Shown piece after piece: positions 44,764 through 56,116 of a DNA stretch of 64,000 bases (position 1 is its first letter; each line of letters starts with the position of its first letter). The notes under the pieces are model-generated. The model made no database searches and was not told the DNA's origin. It worked only from the letters and a program-made list of their open reading frames with translations. The position numbers and the translations under genes were made by a program. This DNA is from Centrapalus pauciflorus (taxonomy: Eukaryota; Streptophyta; Magnoliopsida; Asterales; Asteraceae): assembly GCA_020465985.1 (NCBI GenBank), contig JAANYP010000161.1, positions 1 to 64,000 of the forward strand, in the 5' to 3' direction.

Positions 44764-47571
44764 TTAATCTAAAGATACTTGGGAAACCTTTGGGAACCTA
44801 CACATTTCCATCAAGTTTTCAGAATGAGCCAAACCCTTGGCCTTTTCATCAGCTTTAGGTTTTTTCTTTTCTTCTTTGAGAGCAATGATCTCATAGTCTT
44901 CAAGTTGTTCTTCTTTAACTTTAAGACATCCAGCTGAAGGATCAAAGGAAGATTCTGGAATATCGGTGGTCTTCGAAGGTATTGTATGGCTAGGGATTGT
45001 TGGCAAAGGTGTCTCTGTTGGATGTTCAGGTGATTCAAAAAGATTCTAAGGCTCAAAAGAAGTATCACCCGTTTTTGATGAACGCCAATATGATTGGATT
45101 GTGTGGAGTTGGACTTTTACTTCTTGGGACTTTGGATCATTCAGACGAGTCTCTAACAAAATAATCTGCATACACTTTAGATTCACTCCTGTAGTCCACT
45201 AACTCCTCTTCTTCTTCCTCCTCTTCAATTATCACAATATTTCTCATTTTAGCACCTTCAGTCTTAGGATATTCAACCGTTGACTCTTCTTCTACTACTT
45301 CAGTAATCACCACTTCTTTATAAGAAAATTCAACAGCTAGTGGTGTGACACATAATGGTGAGGACGTCATAACCAACCGTAGTTGTTCATTTTCAGCTCC
45401 AAGCTCAGCATTCCCACCAGCAACTTTATCAAGATTCTCATCAGATCTTGCCTCTTCCACAACAACCATATCACATACAACATCAGATGAATCAGTCATC
45501 TTTTCTTTGTCTCCCCATCATGTTGATCATTAGAATCATCATGATCATCATGTTTACGCTTGAGAGACTGAGCCTTGCAGGTTTTTTTTAAGAACTACAA
45601 CTATCTCGTTCATTCTACAAGTTCAACTAAAACTTTAGTTTACATTTTATAAAATTTGTCCACAACCATATCTAACCTTCTTTTCACAATTTTCATTCTC
45701 TCGTTAAAAATAACCTTATCCACAACTTCTTGCTCTATTCTTCTTTTCAACATTTCAATCAAGTTAAAATCATATGGAGCCGGTGTTTTGGACATTGAGA
45801 TCAATTTGGCTAGCAGAACACTTTATTAATAATAATAAGTTGAAGTTTCAGGCTCAGTTCTCACTGCCTTGGTGTCAACCATTGCACTACAACTAGTTCA
45901 GTTCCTTTACCTTTCATCATTATCATCATCCAATCCATTTGATCACTTAACATAGAAAACTTTTTCCCATATCCCAGCACAATGCGGTCAATGACATCCA
46001 TCAAAAAATTTCCTGTAATGAACTTGAGTAAATTATTACCAGAATCGGGATCACTTAGATTGTCTGTCTTCACCTCTGTGGACGTACCATCACGGTGGCC
46101 AGTGCTCATGATTGGCTCGGTGATAGTCATGACAGGACTTCCACCTGATCCTCGTGAAACACTAATAGAATCCACTACAGGTGTTCCGGCCGGGACACAA
46201 AGTCCAGCAGTAGATAAATAAGTGTAATATTGGCTTTTTTAACGTGGTCAAAAATGTCAAAGTCAGGGGGCGACTGACCTCTTATTTCAATATCTATCGG
46301 CTCTGAGTGAGGTGGATATAGATTATGTGCTATGTCCCCATGCAAAATTTAAACAGTTCCCAGTTGAGAGAGAATTAAGTGGCTAGGGGGTGTGTAGTCG
46401 TCAGTGGGCAGATGTCTTTTCAATGTCGACACTCACAATGTGTGCCTTAACAACAAATGTGGTCACCCGACTCAAAAATGGTTGGGTTGCTTTTTCTATT
46501 TCTTTTTGTGCATTCTCAGAAATTCAATCTACAATACTATCTAAAGCGTCAGTATAGAAAAATTCATCATCATCAGACTGAGTATTAAAGTGCTGATCTG
46601 ACACGGTTTTCTCACTGTCACTTCTTGTTCATGATCAAATTGTACAACTGATCGCCCTTGTATCCCCTCTTAAATTATTATCTCTGCTCATCACCATGAT
46701 CAGCAGCTCTAGCTTGCTTATCCGCACTCTGGGGGGAGGCTCTTCGGGTAGGATCCTGCGGTGCTGCAAGAACCATAAGAGCATATTTAAGAACGTACTC
46801 TCGCACCATGGGGATATCAGCATCAATGTATTGTAGGACTGATGGAAATAGACGTGGAATATCATTAGAATGGTAAACTTCATTTGGCAAATGGGTCATC
46901 ACCCATTACGGACATGGCTCAGAATAAAAATGTTTAGGGATATGTTCAGAGTAGTTGACCGCTGCTCAAACATTAAATTGTAAGAGTCTTTGAAACAAAA
47001 CAAACTTGTGTGCCAACTTTGTAGTCTTGGCTTTAACGAGTCCAATTAATTGATTCCAAAAAATGAGTCCGTAGTCATAGTGCTTGTTAAAGATAAATCC
47101 ATGAAGAAGTTTCAAGTTGCCTAAACTTCCTTTATCTAACCCAACATGTTTAGATGTTAGGCATTTCACAAATATGCTGGAAACACTATAACACTCCCCC
47201 TTTAAATGTTTTCGATGAAAAGCTCCAGCAGAAGGGAGGGCATTCACATAGCCAGCTTTCATCAGATCAACACACATTTCAGATTCAGAAGGAAATTCGT
47301 CATAAGTGATCTTGTCCGGAAAGAGTGGACAACACTCTTCTGGTAGAAAATTTACCTTCTTGAACTTCTTAAAGGTTATTTTTAATTCAAATTCATCAAT
47401 ATCCACAGTTAGATAATGATAATTTCGTTCTTGTACATATGTCATTGAACTCCAGAGCTGTTGAAGGTAAATGACAGGAACCTTTGTGTTGGGAGAGGAT
47501 ATGTAATTTTGTAAAATTGTGGGATTATTTTCTAATTTCCTTATGTTTTTGAATTCACTATAAATGGTCAA
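44764..47571 (-). pseudogene. Element H: distant ORF2-type gene, degenerate
   Basis: The best piece, 47571-46966 on the minus strand, has 201 residues (MTIYSEFKNIRKLENNPTI). Its pattern is like the N-terminal ORF2 domain: MKAGYVN, then FVKCLTSKHVGLDKGS, then HGFIFNKHYDYGLIFWNQL, in the same order as MGYSLD, MVCFAPKKAGFDY and YSFSEMFFSEF in E. The rest is split into short frames (46902-46678, 46175-45861, 45499-45137, 45006-44764) that are Ser/Glu-rich or acidic, as in the ORF2 middle region. No polypurine tract of the GGGGGAG type follows. I read it as a decayed ORF2 of a related element; the assignment rests on pattern, not on identity. Confidence 0.5.
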
Positions 47572-47727
47572 TTCCTTTATAATTGTATTTCAGTTGTTCA
47601 GGTAATGAGAAATGAACTTTGACTATTGATATTCTAAATTCTGTATACAATTATTGTAGAAATCGATCTGATTGTTCTTAGATTTGTTGATTGCATTTTG
47701 TTTATTTCAATTCTGTGAATTAACAAT
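47572..47727 (+). repeat. Possible U5 end of an LTR (element I)
   Basis: AT-rich, ending TGTGAATTAACA at 47725, two bases before a degenerate PBS. The upstream LTR part is missing or unrecognisable. Confidence 0.35.
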
Positions 47728-47740
47728 TTGTAACAAAGCC
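47728..47740 (+). promoter_or_regulatory. Degenerate tRNA-Met primer-binding site (element I)
   Basis: TTGTAACAAAGCC matches TGGTATCAGAGCC at 10 of 13 positions and has the same two-base gap to the LTR end as in G and B. Confidence 0.45.
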
Positions 47741-48866
47741 TGACAACAGGATTCGGAATTCAAAGCGAAGTTCTTGAACCCACGAGTTTAATTCCAAACC
47801 TTTCTTCTGGATCGTTAGTTGGATTGAAATAACTTTCGAGTGTGCGTTGTTATGCATTAAATTCATCTAGAAAGTTTCAGTTTCTAATTCAAAAACATCT
47901 GGGACTAATTTGAATTTTTCTGGATTTTTGAGTTCGAATGTAGTTCTTAAGAAAATCGTGATTTTTTATTGATTTTGGTGTTATTTGGCTTGATAATTGT
48001 TTTGTTTTAATCAGAAATGTTTTTATTCAAGTTTACTGAAACAAATTTCATTGAATTTCGTTCAGATTTGATAAAAAGTTAATGTTTTGAAGAAAAGCAG
48101 TTACTGTTTGATAATCATGATGTTCTTTGACTCGTAAAAACCCTAGAACAACATAATTTCACCAAGTATTCTTCGAGTAAGTGAGAATCGAAATCGACTT
48201 AGGCCAACTATAAATCTCGAGTAATATACTCGAAGTTGTTGTTCTTCTACATTATCCTAAGGACTTGGAATATTCAAAAGAAACACGAGCTCGAGTCTGG
48301 TAAACTATAACTCGAGTTGATCAAAGGTGAACTCGAGCCCTTTAATCGTTGAACTCGAGTCACTAAACAAACACTTGGAATCATTCTAAGATCATTCTCG
48401 AGTATTGAAACTACAATAATTTTGATCAAATTTAACACGAATTGTCCGAACTTGAACTCGAGGAAAGAAGACTCAAACTCGAGTACAATAGCACTCGAAC
48501 TCGTGTGAAGCCTAAGCCTGTATTGAACTCTAACTCGGATTGACTTGTTGTTTTTAACCAACTCGATCTCGTGTTAATTGTACTCTAACTCGAGTCAAGA
48601 GGACTCGAACTCGAGTCTGTTGCACTCGAACTTAAACTCACTCGAGTCAAACTAAATTATTCCAACTTAGAGTTATAAAAACACGAACATCAATTTTGAA
48701 CTTCGAACTTTAATTTTAACTTACTCGAACTCGAGTCCTTAAGACTCAATGTCCAACAAAAGAGATTTCACTTACTACTAATTGTTGACCTTTATTGGAT
48801 ATTCTTTATACAATTGTATTGATAAAGTCCAATTCTTGTTGAACAGATTTTGAAATTTCATAGTAA
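47741..48866 (+). other. Element I leader with CTCGAGT/CTCGAAC words
   Basis: No coding frame. From about 48165 to 48750 it is packed with ACTCGAGT, CTCGAACT and AACTCGAG words. It leads into the gag of element I. Confidence 0.65.
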
Positions 48867-50189
48867 ATGTTACAAATAGCAAACATGTTGTACGAGGCCA
48901 TGGCAATCCGATCTGACGCTAATGAGTCTATTTTGTTCCTTGAGGAATACTCACAATGGAAGGATCGATTCCAAATTTTCATAAACCGACAACCCAATGA
49001 ATATAAACATACTGCTATTAGTAAAAGAAATTACATTGACGTGTATGAGACAGTTGAGGGTGTTCCAACCTCGAACCCACTAATTCCTGCTACAACACGA
49101 CTAAAAGCCATATATGCTTATTCCCTGGATGAGAAATTGGATATCAAGCTGATGAAGTAGTTATTCTTTCTTAATGCAAGCTTTCACCAACGAGATTTAC
49201 ACGAGCATCGATAGCAGTAAAAACGCTAAGATGATCTGGGAAAACATAGCAAAGCTGATTCAATTTACTGAGCTGGGTACCCGAATGAAAGTCATTGGAC
49301 TTCTTCAATGTTATGAGGAATTTAAGGCGAAAGAGAATGAGTTACTTGCTGACACATACTTGAGACTCTGGAATCCTCTGAATGAAGTTAACAAGAACAA
49401 TGTTAAGAAAGGAAAGTTGGAGATCCATGTAAAATTCCTCATGAATCTGGGAGAAGAATGGAAGACCTCTATGTCAAACATAACCCAGAATAAGAACTTG
49501 GATGAACTAGACTTTCACTTGGTATTTGAGAGCTTAAACCTTAATCAAGAAAAAGTGTCCAAAGCTCTATATGTAAAAGCTCAAGCTCAGGTTCTTGTCC
49601 TGTTACCTAGATCCTTTAGCTTTACTTACTTACAAGAAGTTACTAAAGTTGAACCAGAAAATCGAATTGCTGAATGAATCTGAGTCCAGTGATGACTGTG
49701 ATTCTAATGAATACCACTTTAAAAGGGAATGGTCTTTTTATCCTAAGCCTATGATCAAAGAAACTAATTCTATAAGCCTGCCACCAACAACAGATTAAGA
49801 TACTCTTCTAGATTACGTAAGGATAGATACGATCCATCCCAATTTAACAAAGGTGAATCTAGTAATAAAGAAGGGGATAAGAAGAGTGGAGAGGAGAGAA
49901 GAAAAAGATATGTATTAATTGTGGCGAACCTTGACACTTTTCTGAGGACAATAGAAAGTTTGTGAAAAACTCTGAGTACTACAAGACTAAACTTCTTCAA
50001 GCAAAACAAAAGGAGTCTGGGAAAGAGCTAATGGTTGTGAATGATCACTAGTTTGTTTTGACAAATTTTGAAGAGGAAGAGGAAAACCATGCACATTTTA
50101 CCTTAATAGATGATAGTTCATCATTGAGCTTAACTAAAGGTATCTGTTCTGATGATGTCACAGATGTTGCATTGGTTTGTTTAATGGCT

Positions 50190-50197
50190 ATGGTAGA
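50190..50197. repeat. 8-bp target duplication, left copy (ATGGTAGA)
   Basis: Repeated at 50436-50443 around the 238-bp MITE. Confidence 0.93.
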
Positions 50198-50435
50198 TAG
50201 GGGTGAGCTCGGTACTGGACCGTACCGAACCGGTACCGATCCCGAAAATACCGAAACCGAATTATTAGTTTTGAAAGAACCGAATACCGAACCGTATAAT
50301 GTTATATGGTGCCGGTTCGGTTCCGAATACCGAATTTCAGAAAATTTAAACACCGAATACCGAACCGAATATATTAATTCGGTATCGATCGGTACCGGTT
50401 CAGGTTCGGGAAATGGTACCCGTCGCTCACCCCTA
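50198..50435. mobile_element. hAT-type MITE, 238 bp, CCGAACCG-rich
   Basis: Perfect 11-bp inverted termini TAGGGGTGAGC and GCTCACCCCTA, with an 8-bp target duplication, as in hAT elements. The interior is built of ACCGAA and GGTTCGG words. It stays open in one frame by chance and adds 80 or so codons of repeat peptide to the surrounding gag frame. No transposase. Confidence 0.95.
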
Positions 50436-50443
50436 ATGGTAGA
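50436..50443. repeat. 8-bp target duplication, right copy (ATGGTAGA)
   Basis: Partner of 50190-50197. Confidence 0.93.
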
Positions 50444-52642
50444 TGAGGTGGAAGAAGCTAATGTAGGAATTTTGGGTTTGATGGTTGAGATTGCTGAAGA
50501 AGAAACAGTAGAGGTGGAATTTCAGACTAAGCAGATAAACAACAGTGATGATGCTTGCTTAATGACAAAGAAACGGGACGTAGATTAAGATGTTCATTCA
50601 TGCATCTCTGAAGCAGCATCTGAGATATCTCTTGCAACCTTCTCATTGGCAGATTTATTGGACCAATACAAATGCACGAACATGAAGGTTAAACTTAAAA
50701 GTGAAAAACACTCAGTTGAAATGTCGGTACTTAGGACAGTCGAGGAAAAAAACTTCAGTAATGTTAATGCAATACTCACCATGACAACTAAAAAGGCAAC
50801 ACTAAAATCAACGATAAAAGTCATGGATGCTGAAATTGAAATTCATAAACTCTCTAAGTCAACTCTATATAAACAATTCTTTGATGTAAAGGAAAAATCA
50901 GATGCTTTAGAACGTGAGGATGTGAGCAACCTTACCAAGTATAATATTATTTTTCAAGAACGTGTTGCTCTATACCAGTTTATCAAAGATTTAGAAGAAA
51001 TATTTTTAAAGAGAGCACACATAGATCAAACAATCCATCTAAATCAACCAAAAGATACAAATTTATAATTCAAAGATGGGGCCTGGATTTGAAAATCCAG
51101 GTTATTTGAAGAAAGAAATAAGCCAAACACCAATCATTTACAACATGAAATATATGCGTCATGGATGTAGAATGAATTTCACAAAACCATCTGTTGAAGT
51201 GGAAGAACTTGAAGATTTAAGGAAAAATTATCAAGAAATGTAATATAAAATACAAAATTTGACAGTAAAAGTATTGTAAACTTTTGCGGTCGAGAAAGAT
51301 AATGTAAAATTTTATTTTTGCCGAAAAAGGACATGAACTTGGAATTTTAGTTCAAAAAAGATAATCAAATTTTATTCTTTTACCAAAAAGGAGAGCATAA
51401 AATTATAAATAAACCTTCTTTACAATTTGAATTTGAATTTTATGTTCAACCAAAAGATAAAATTTCATTTTTTGTCAAATTTGAATTTTATGTTATCTTT
51501 CTTGGCCTAAAAAATTTCACATTACCTTTATTGCAAATTTTTGTATTTTATGTTATCTTTCTTTGTAATTTGCCCAAGATTTAAATAGACAACGAGGTGA
51601 TAAAATGCAACTGAATCTTGATTATACCAAAATTAAAGAAGATCCGTTGTTAGATACACCAATGGAAACATATTCAAGAGAAAGTTTACAATATGGTTCA
51701 AAGAAACCTTATACATATGTTCCAACTCTAATTTTAGAAAATGAATTTCTAAACTTCAAAAAGAGTTGGGCATGTCCTTAAAATCAGTTGAATCAGAAAG
51801 AAATATAAATTTAACGCTGGAAATGGACATTGAGTTGCTAAATGACGATGTTGATAAACTTTTAGTCATTAACAGTGACCTAGAGAATCAAATCATTCAT
51901 TTAACAACTCAACTGTCAATCTTGAAAAACAATGTTTTGCCTGAAAAGGAAGAAGCTCAGTTTGTCAATTTAGATCCTCAATCTGTTCAAAATTTGAAAA
52001 ATTCTGAAACTAATGATCCGGATGAAAAACAAAAGGTGAAATAAAATTCTTCAAATCTTTTTGATAATTTTGGAAATATTTTTAAAGATGGAGAACTTTC
52101 ACCAATTTTTCAAAGAGATTCGATCCTTGAGAAAAATAATTTTTATGATTCGGATGACTTTGATGCATATAGGGACTCAGATATTAGTTTCGATGATGGT
52201 ATTCATGTAATCGATTTTCTTTCAAAGAAACAAATGCCAAAGATATTGGTACAACATAAAGGTAACGCCAAAGTCATAGAGATATCACATGAGAAGATTG
52301 ATGTTCCATCGTCTTTAAAACAAAATATTATTTCTACGAAAGTTTCTTATTCTTTTTCTAAATGTAAGAATTTCTCAAAAGAGAACTCTTATAATTCGAA
52401 TAAAAATAGTATTCATTCAAATGAACAATTTTTGTCCAAGAGATTATATATGCCTTTTAGTTATCATCTTCATGGTACTAACATTGATTTATCTTTAAAA
52501 CAGAAAATTTTTTTGGTGGAGGAGTAGATGTTGGGGCGAAAGCTGAAAATAAAAATGTCTGCAAACCCAAGAAGAGAAATAGAAAGAGAGATAAGAAAAA
52601 GAGAGTTTGGGGAGTGTTTGATAAATCAAATGATTGTATCAT

Positions 52643-54407
52643 GGGTAAATTTCAAAAATGGTCCCTGTGGTTTGTGTAAAATTACGGAAATGGTCCCTCA
52701 ACTTTCAAAGTTGCAGTGGTAGTCCCTCAAATCACTTTTTACTTGCAGAAATGGTCCCTCTGTGTTTGAACTTTTTAAAAATGACGATTTTTCCGTTTTA
52801 TTAATTATAAGTTTATTCCCCAAACTATTTAATTTAATTTCACTTTTGGTCATTTTCCTTTAATTTTTAATTTTTGATTTTAAATTTGAAATATTAATTT
52901 AACAAATTATTATTTAAATTGTTATTATTATGTTATTATTATTATTAGATACCGATTTATTTTTAAAAATAAATTTATATTTATTTATTAACAATTATTT
53001 TTATACTTAATTCAATTAATTTACGCGTTCTTTATTTATTCAATTTATTTAATGAAGAACTAGTTTACGAACTCACATATTACGTGAATAATTTTTACTA
53101 AATAATTGGTTAAATGAATTGTATGTAAACTTAAATTAAATAATTTACTATTATTTCTTATAAAAAATAAAAAAAAGTACAGTTATTCATCATATATATT
53201 ATTTATCTATCTTTTTAAATAGTCATGAACAATAGTTATTTTTTTAAACATTTTATTCCTAAATTTAAATATACTTAGTCGATATAATTTGAAATTTTAA
53301 TTTTACGTAAAATATAATGTTTATATGTATTTTATGTTTTTTTTAGAAATATAGATAAGTATATATGAATATAATTTGGATGTAAATTTAAAATCTAATC
53401 TATCTATTAACATTTAAATATGCAAGAAATAATATATTATATTTATCTTTTATAATTATTAATCTTTATTGATACTAGAAATATTTAATTATATTTATCT
53501 TTTAGTTAATTTTAATTAAAATAATATACTTTGTTACGTTAATACGTTTTGATTTAAATTTACTATTTTTTTTATTTTTAAATATTTTTTATGCCAATAC
53601 GTTTTGATTTCAATATAGTATCTTAATCTTTTTGATTTACAAGTTTGTATACTAATATGTTTATATTCATTTTTATTTAAATATTTTGTTAATTTTCAGT
53701 TAATTATTAACGTAGCAAAATTTAAAATCAAAACAAATAAAATAATAAATAGAAGTCAAAACGCATTGGAATAACAAAATATCTAAATACAAACAAAAAT
53801 AATAATAACTTTAAATAAAAACATATTAGCGCTAAAAAATATTTTAATCAAAAACAATAAATTATTAAACTTAAATCAAAACGTAATGAATTAATGAATT
53901 TAAATCAAAATTTACGTAAATTTAAAATTTATTAACGTATTAAAATAGTTTGATGGAAATGTATAAATAATAATACTATACAAATAGTACGAATAAAAAT
54001 ATAAATAAATAAAACTTTATTAATGAATTGAATACAAAGAACGATGCAAAAATTAATTAATCAAGTATATAAACAAAAATAATTTTAGTAAATAAATATG
54101 GATTTATTTTACAAAATAAATAGATATAACAAATAATAATAATAATGAGAATAATAATGATAATAATTTAATAATGAATCAAATAATAATTTGTTAAATT
54201 AATATTTCTAATTTAAAATAAAAATAAATAGTTAAGTTTACACACTTGTAATTGTGAGAAGGGCAAAATCATCATTTTTAAAAATTTTAAAAAAAGAAGA
54301 ACCAATTTTGCAAGTAAAATGTGGTTTGAGGGACTGTCACTGTAACTTTGAAAGTTGAGGGACCGTTTTCTTAATTTTGAACAAAGGACCAATTCTGTAA
54401 TTTACCC
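52643..54407. mobile_element. Long foldback element (1.77 kb, arms near 880 bp)
   Basis: The left end GGGTAAATTTCAAAAATGG and the right end with AATTTACCC are inverted. The likeness continues inward through the AATGGTCCCT region and the AT-rich interior (for example 52885-52950 against 54130-54230, and 52970-53065 against 54000-54120), so almost the whole insertion is one imperfect inverted repeat centred near 53525. No coding frame. The ends recall long-terminal-repeat Mutator-type or foldback elements of plants. A target duplication is not clear (TGTATCAT against TGTAATAA), so the class is uncertain. It sits inside element I. Confidence 0.8.
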
Positions 54408-54859
54408 CTGTAATAATTTGTTTAACATGAAGAGAATTCTTAGACAATGTTCTGTGTTTGATAAACAAGTGCATGTCACTATTACACATTTGCATTTGTA
54501 TGTTAAACAAATGTACGTGCTCGTTACATTGTGATACACATGCTTCAATTTTGTTGGATGAATCTAGTCGTGCTGATAGTTTTTGTCAAGAATGCGAATG
54601 AAAAATAGATCACAAAAGTATTCATATCTGACGAACAAGGACCCAAATTTAAGTGGGTACCTAAAAAGGTTTAAACTGTCTTTATGTCAAATGATCATGT
54701 GTGGTACCTAGACACCGGGTGTGACACATGACTGGTAAAAAGGAGTTTCTCACTAACTTCGTGGACGAATTTGCTAGAACTGTTTGCTTTGGAAACAACC
54801 ATTTTATTGTTATAATAGGCCACAGTGATATGAATTTAAAAAACTGCAATTCCTAGATT
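54408..54859 (+). pseudogene. pol: Element I protease region, remnant
   Basis: Resumes element I after the foldback insertion. Readable pieces are GPKFKWVPKK (about 54629-54672) and VWYLDTGC (about 54698-54721), the copia protease active site with DTG in place of the usual copia DSG, then KKEFLTNFVDEFA. Frames shift between pieces. It breaks off where the LTR of element J begins. Confidence 0.7.
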
Positions 54860-55213
54860 ATGTAAGCATTCAACATTTATCATATATTTATCATGAACAT
54901 TATGAACACGAATATGAATGTGATGAACAAAGATAATACCTTAAGAATAATGCAAAGATAAAACCACAAAGTCTTTCAAAAAGATCATACAATTACAACA
55001 GCTGGAATTCTAAAATACTAAATCCTAAAACAAACTATTTATAAACAAATACTTGACATGGATCCAAATACAAAACCAAGTTACTCATGGGTTGACCTTT
55101 TAGGTCGTTAACCCATTTACACATAACTTTGGATCCTTACAATTTAGGCACAAAACTAAGTATTATTTATTACAAATTAAACCCTGAAACTATCACAACT
55201 TATAGATCTAACA
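54860..55213 (-). repeat. 3' LTR of element J (about 354 bp)
   Basis: Minus strand TGTTAGATC...GCTTACA, preceded by a polypurine tract. A TTTATAAATAG TATA box lies on the minus strand near 55035. The left limit (54860) is chosen from the TG...CA rule. Confidence 0.65.
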
Positions 55214-55228
55214 TTCTCCCCCTTTGTG
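55214..55228 (-). promoter_or_regulatory. Polypurine tract of element J
   Basis: Minus strand CACAAAGGGGGAGAA next to the LTR. Confidence 0.75.
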
Positions 55229-55403
55229 ATTAGCTTACAGATTGCAGCTTCAGGTTCGTCACAAGATTTCGTTGATCAAAACATTTATCGAGACGTCTGA
55301 TTGTCATTTTGTATTCCAACTTGTCTCAAACATCTTGTTGAACGTCTCTGACGAGCTTTAACATAGCCTTCAACTCCTATTGTTTCTTCCCCTGTTTAGG
55401 TGC
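55229..55403 (-). other. Internal tail of element J
   Basis: Short remnant before the polypurine tract. The minus strand can encode a coiled-coil-like piece (MLKLVRDVQQDV), possibly the end of an ORF2-type gene, but this is too little to name. Confidence 0.3.
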
Positions 55404-55408
55404 TTATT
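55404..55408. repeat. Candidate 5-bp target site of element F (TTATT)
   Basis: The five bases next to the 3' LTR of F. The partner lies beyond the right edge. Confidence 0.5.
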
Positions 55409-56075
55409 TGTAAGGTCTACCACTACTAGATCTATCTAGACGCGGATCCGTGAACGAGTGCGGAATCCTCGTTAACGGTTAGACGGACAACTCTCAACCA
55501 CGAAACACGGAGACTATTAGACGCTGAACGAACGACACACGAACGATCTTACGAACTAATTCTCTCCGAAACACGCCAAAAGCTGATGATAAACTCGAGA
55601 TCGCCTTAAGCTTAATTCCTCACGAATTCTGCTAAAAGTCTGCTGATGACTCGAGTCTATCCCTAATTATAGACCCTGATTCGAGTCTGATGTGGGCCAA
55701 ACTCGAATCTGGCCCAAGGCCCATTCGAGTCTGTCCACAATGACATTCTCGAATCTGGGCACATTCGAATCTAAGGCTACATTCGAATCTATCACAGATT
55801 CGAATGTCTACCCTTATTTGATTCGAATCTAGCCAAATCACTTAAACACCTAAATGATGAAACTTATGTTTTCACTTATGTTTGAGTTAATCTTTGAACT
55901 CTATGTTTGAACTTCTTGTAATACGTTACATCAAGTTCAAACACACAATCAATAACAGTCAAACACATATAAACATATATATCAAAACATTCGTTAACTC
56001 TCAATACTCTGAATATTACTTAAACCAAAATGTCAGATCGATTAGACTGCTATCGTCACACAAGGTGTACCAACA
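55409..56075 (-). repeat. 3' LTR of element F (667 bp)
   Basis: Minus strand TGTTGGTACACC...CTTACA, same family as the LTRs of B. TTCGAA/CTCGAA array at about 55645-55835. Confidence 0.93.
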
Positions 56076-56092
56076 GACTCCCCCTTGACGAT
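56076..56092 (-). promoter_or_regulatory. Polypurine tract of element F
   Basis: Minus strand ATCGTCAAGGGGGAGTC next to the LTR. Confidence 0.9.
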
Positions 56093-56116
56093 AGCTTCTA
56101 ATTATTTACATCAAGT

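Larger units (their letters stand above)
48867..52640 (+). pseudogene. gag: Element I gag, degenerate and interrupted by a MITE
   Basis: The N-terminal part (EEYSQWKDRFQIFINRQPNEYKHTAI, 48867-49160) and capsid-like part (49174-49677, YEEFKAKENELLADTYLRLWNPLNEVNK) belong to the plant copia Gag family. A zinc knuckle can be seen near 49890-49935 as CINCGEP-stop-HF, with a stop in place of Gly. A coiled-coil section (50646-51068, ending DQTIHLNQPKDTNL) and another (51766-52044) follow, plus an Asn/Ser/Lys-rich stretch (52234-52527). Several frameshifts and stops. The MITE at 50198-50435 interrupts it and the foldback element at 52643 cuts it. Related to element G. Confidence 0.75.

Noticed and set aside
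50058..50588. A separate 176-residue gene
   Set aside because: It is gag of element I carried through a 238-bp MITE that happens to keep the frame open.
52850..54240. Very AT-rich stretch as a centromeric, matrix-attachment or replication feature
   Set aside because: It is explained by the interior of the foldback element, whose two halves are reverse complements.
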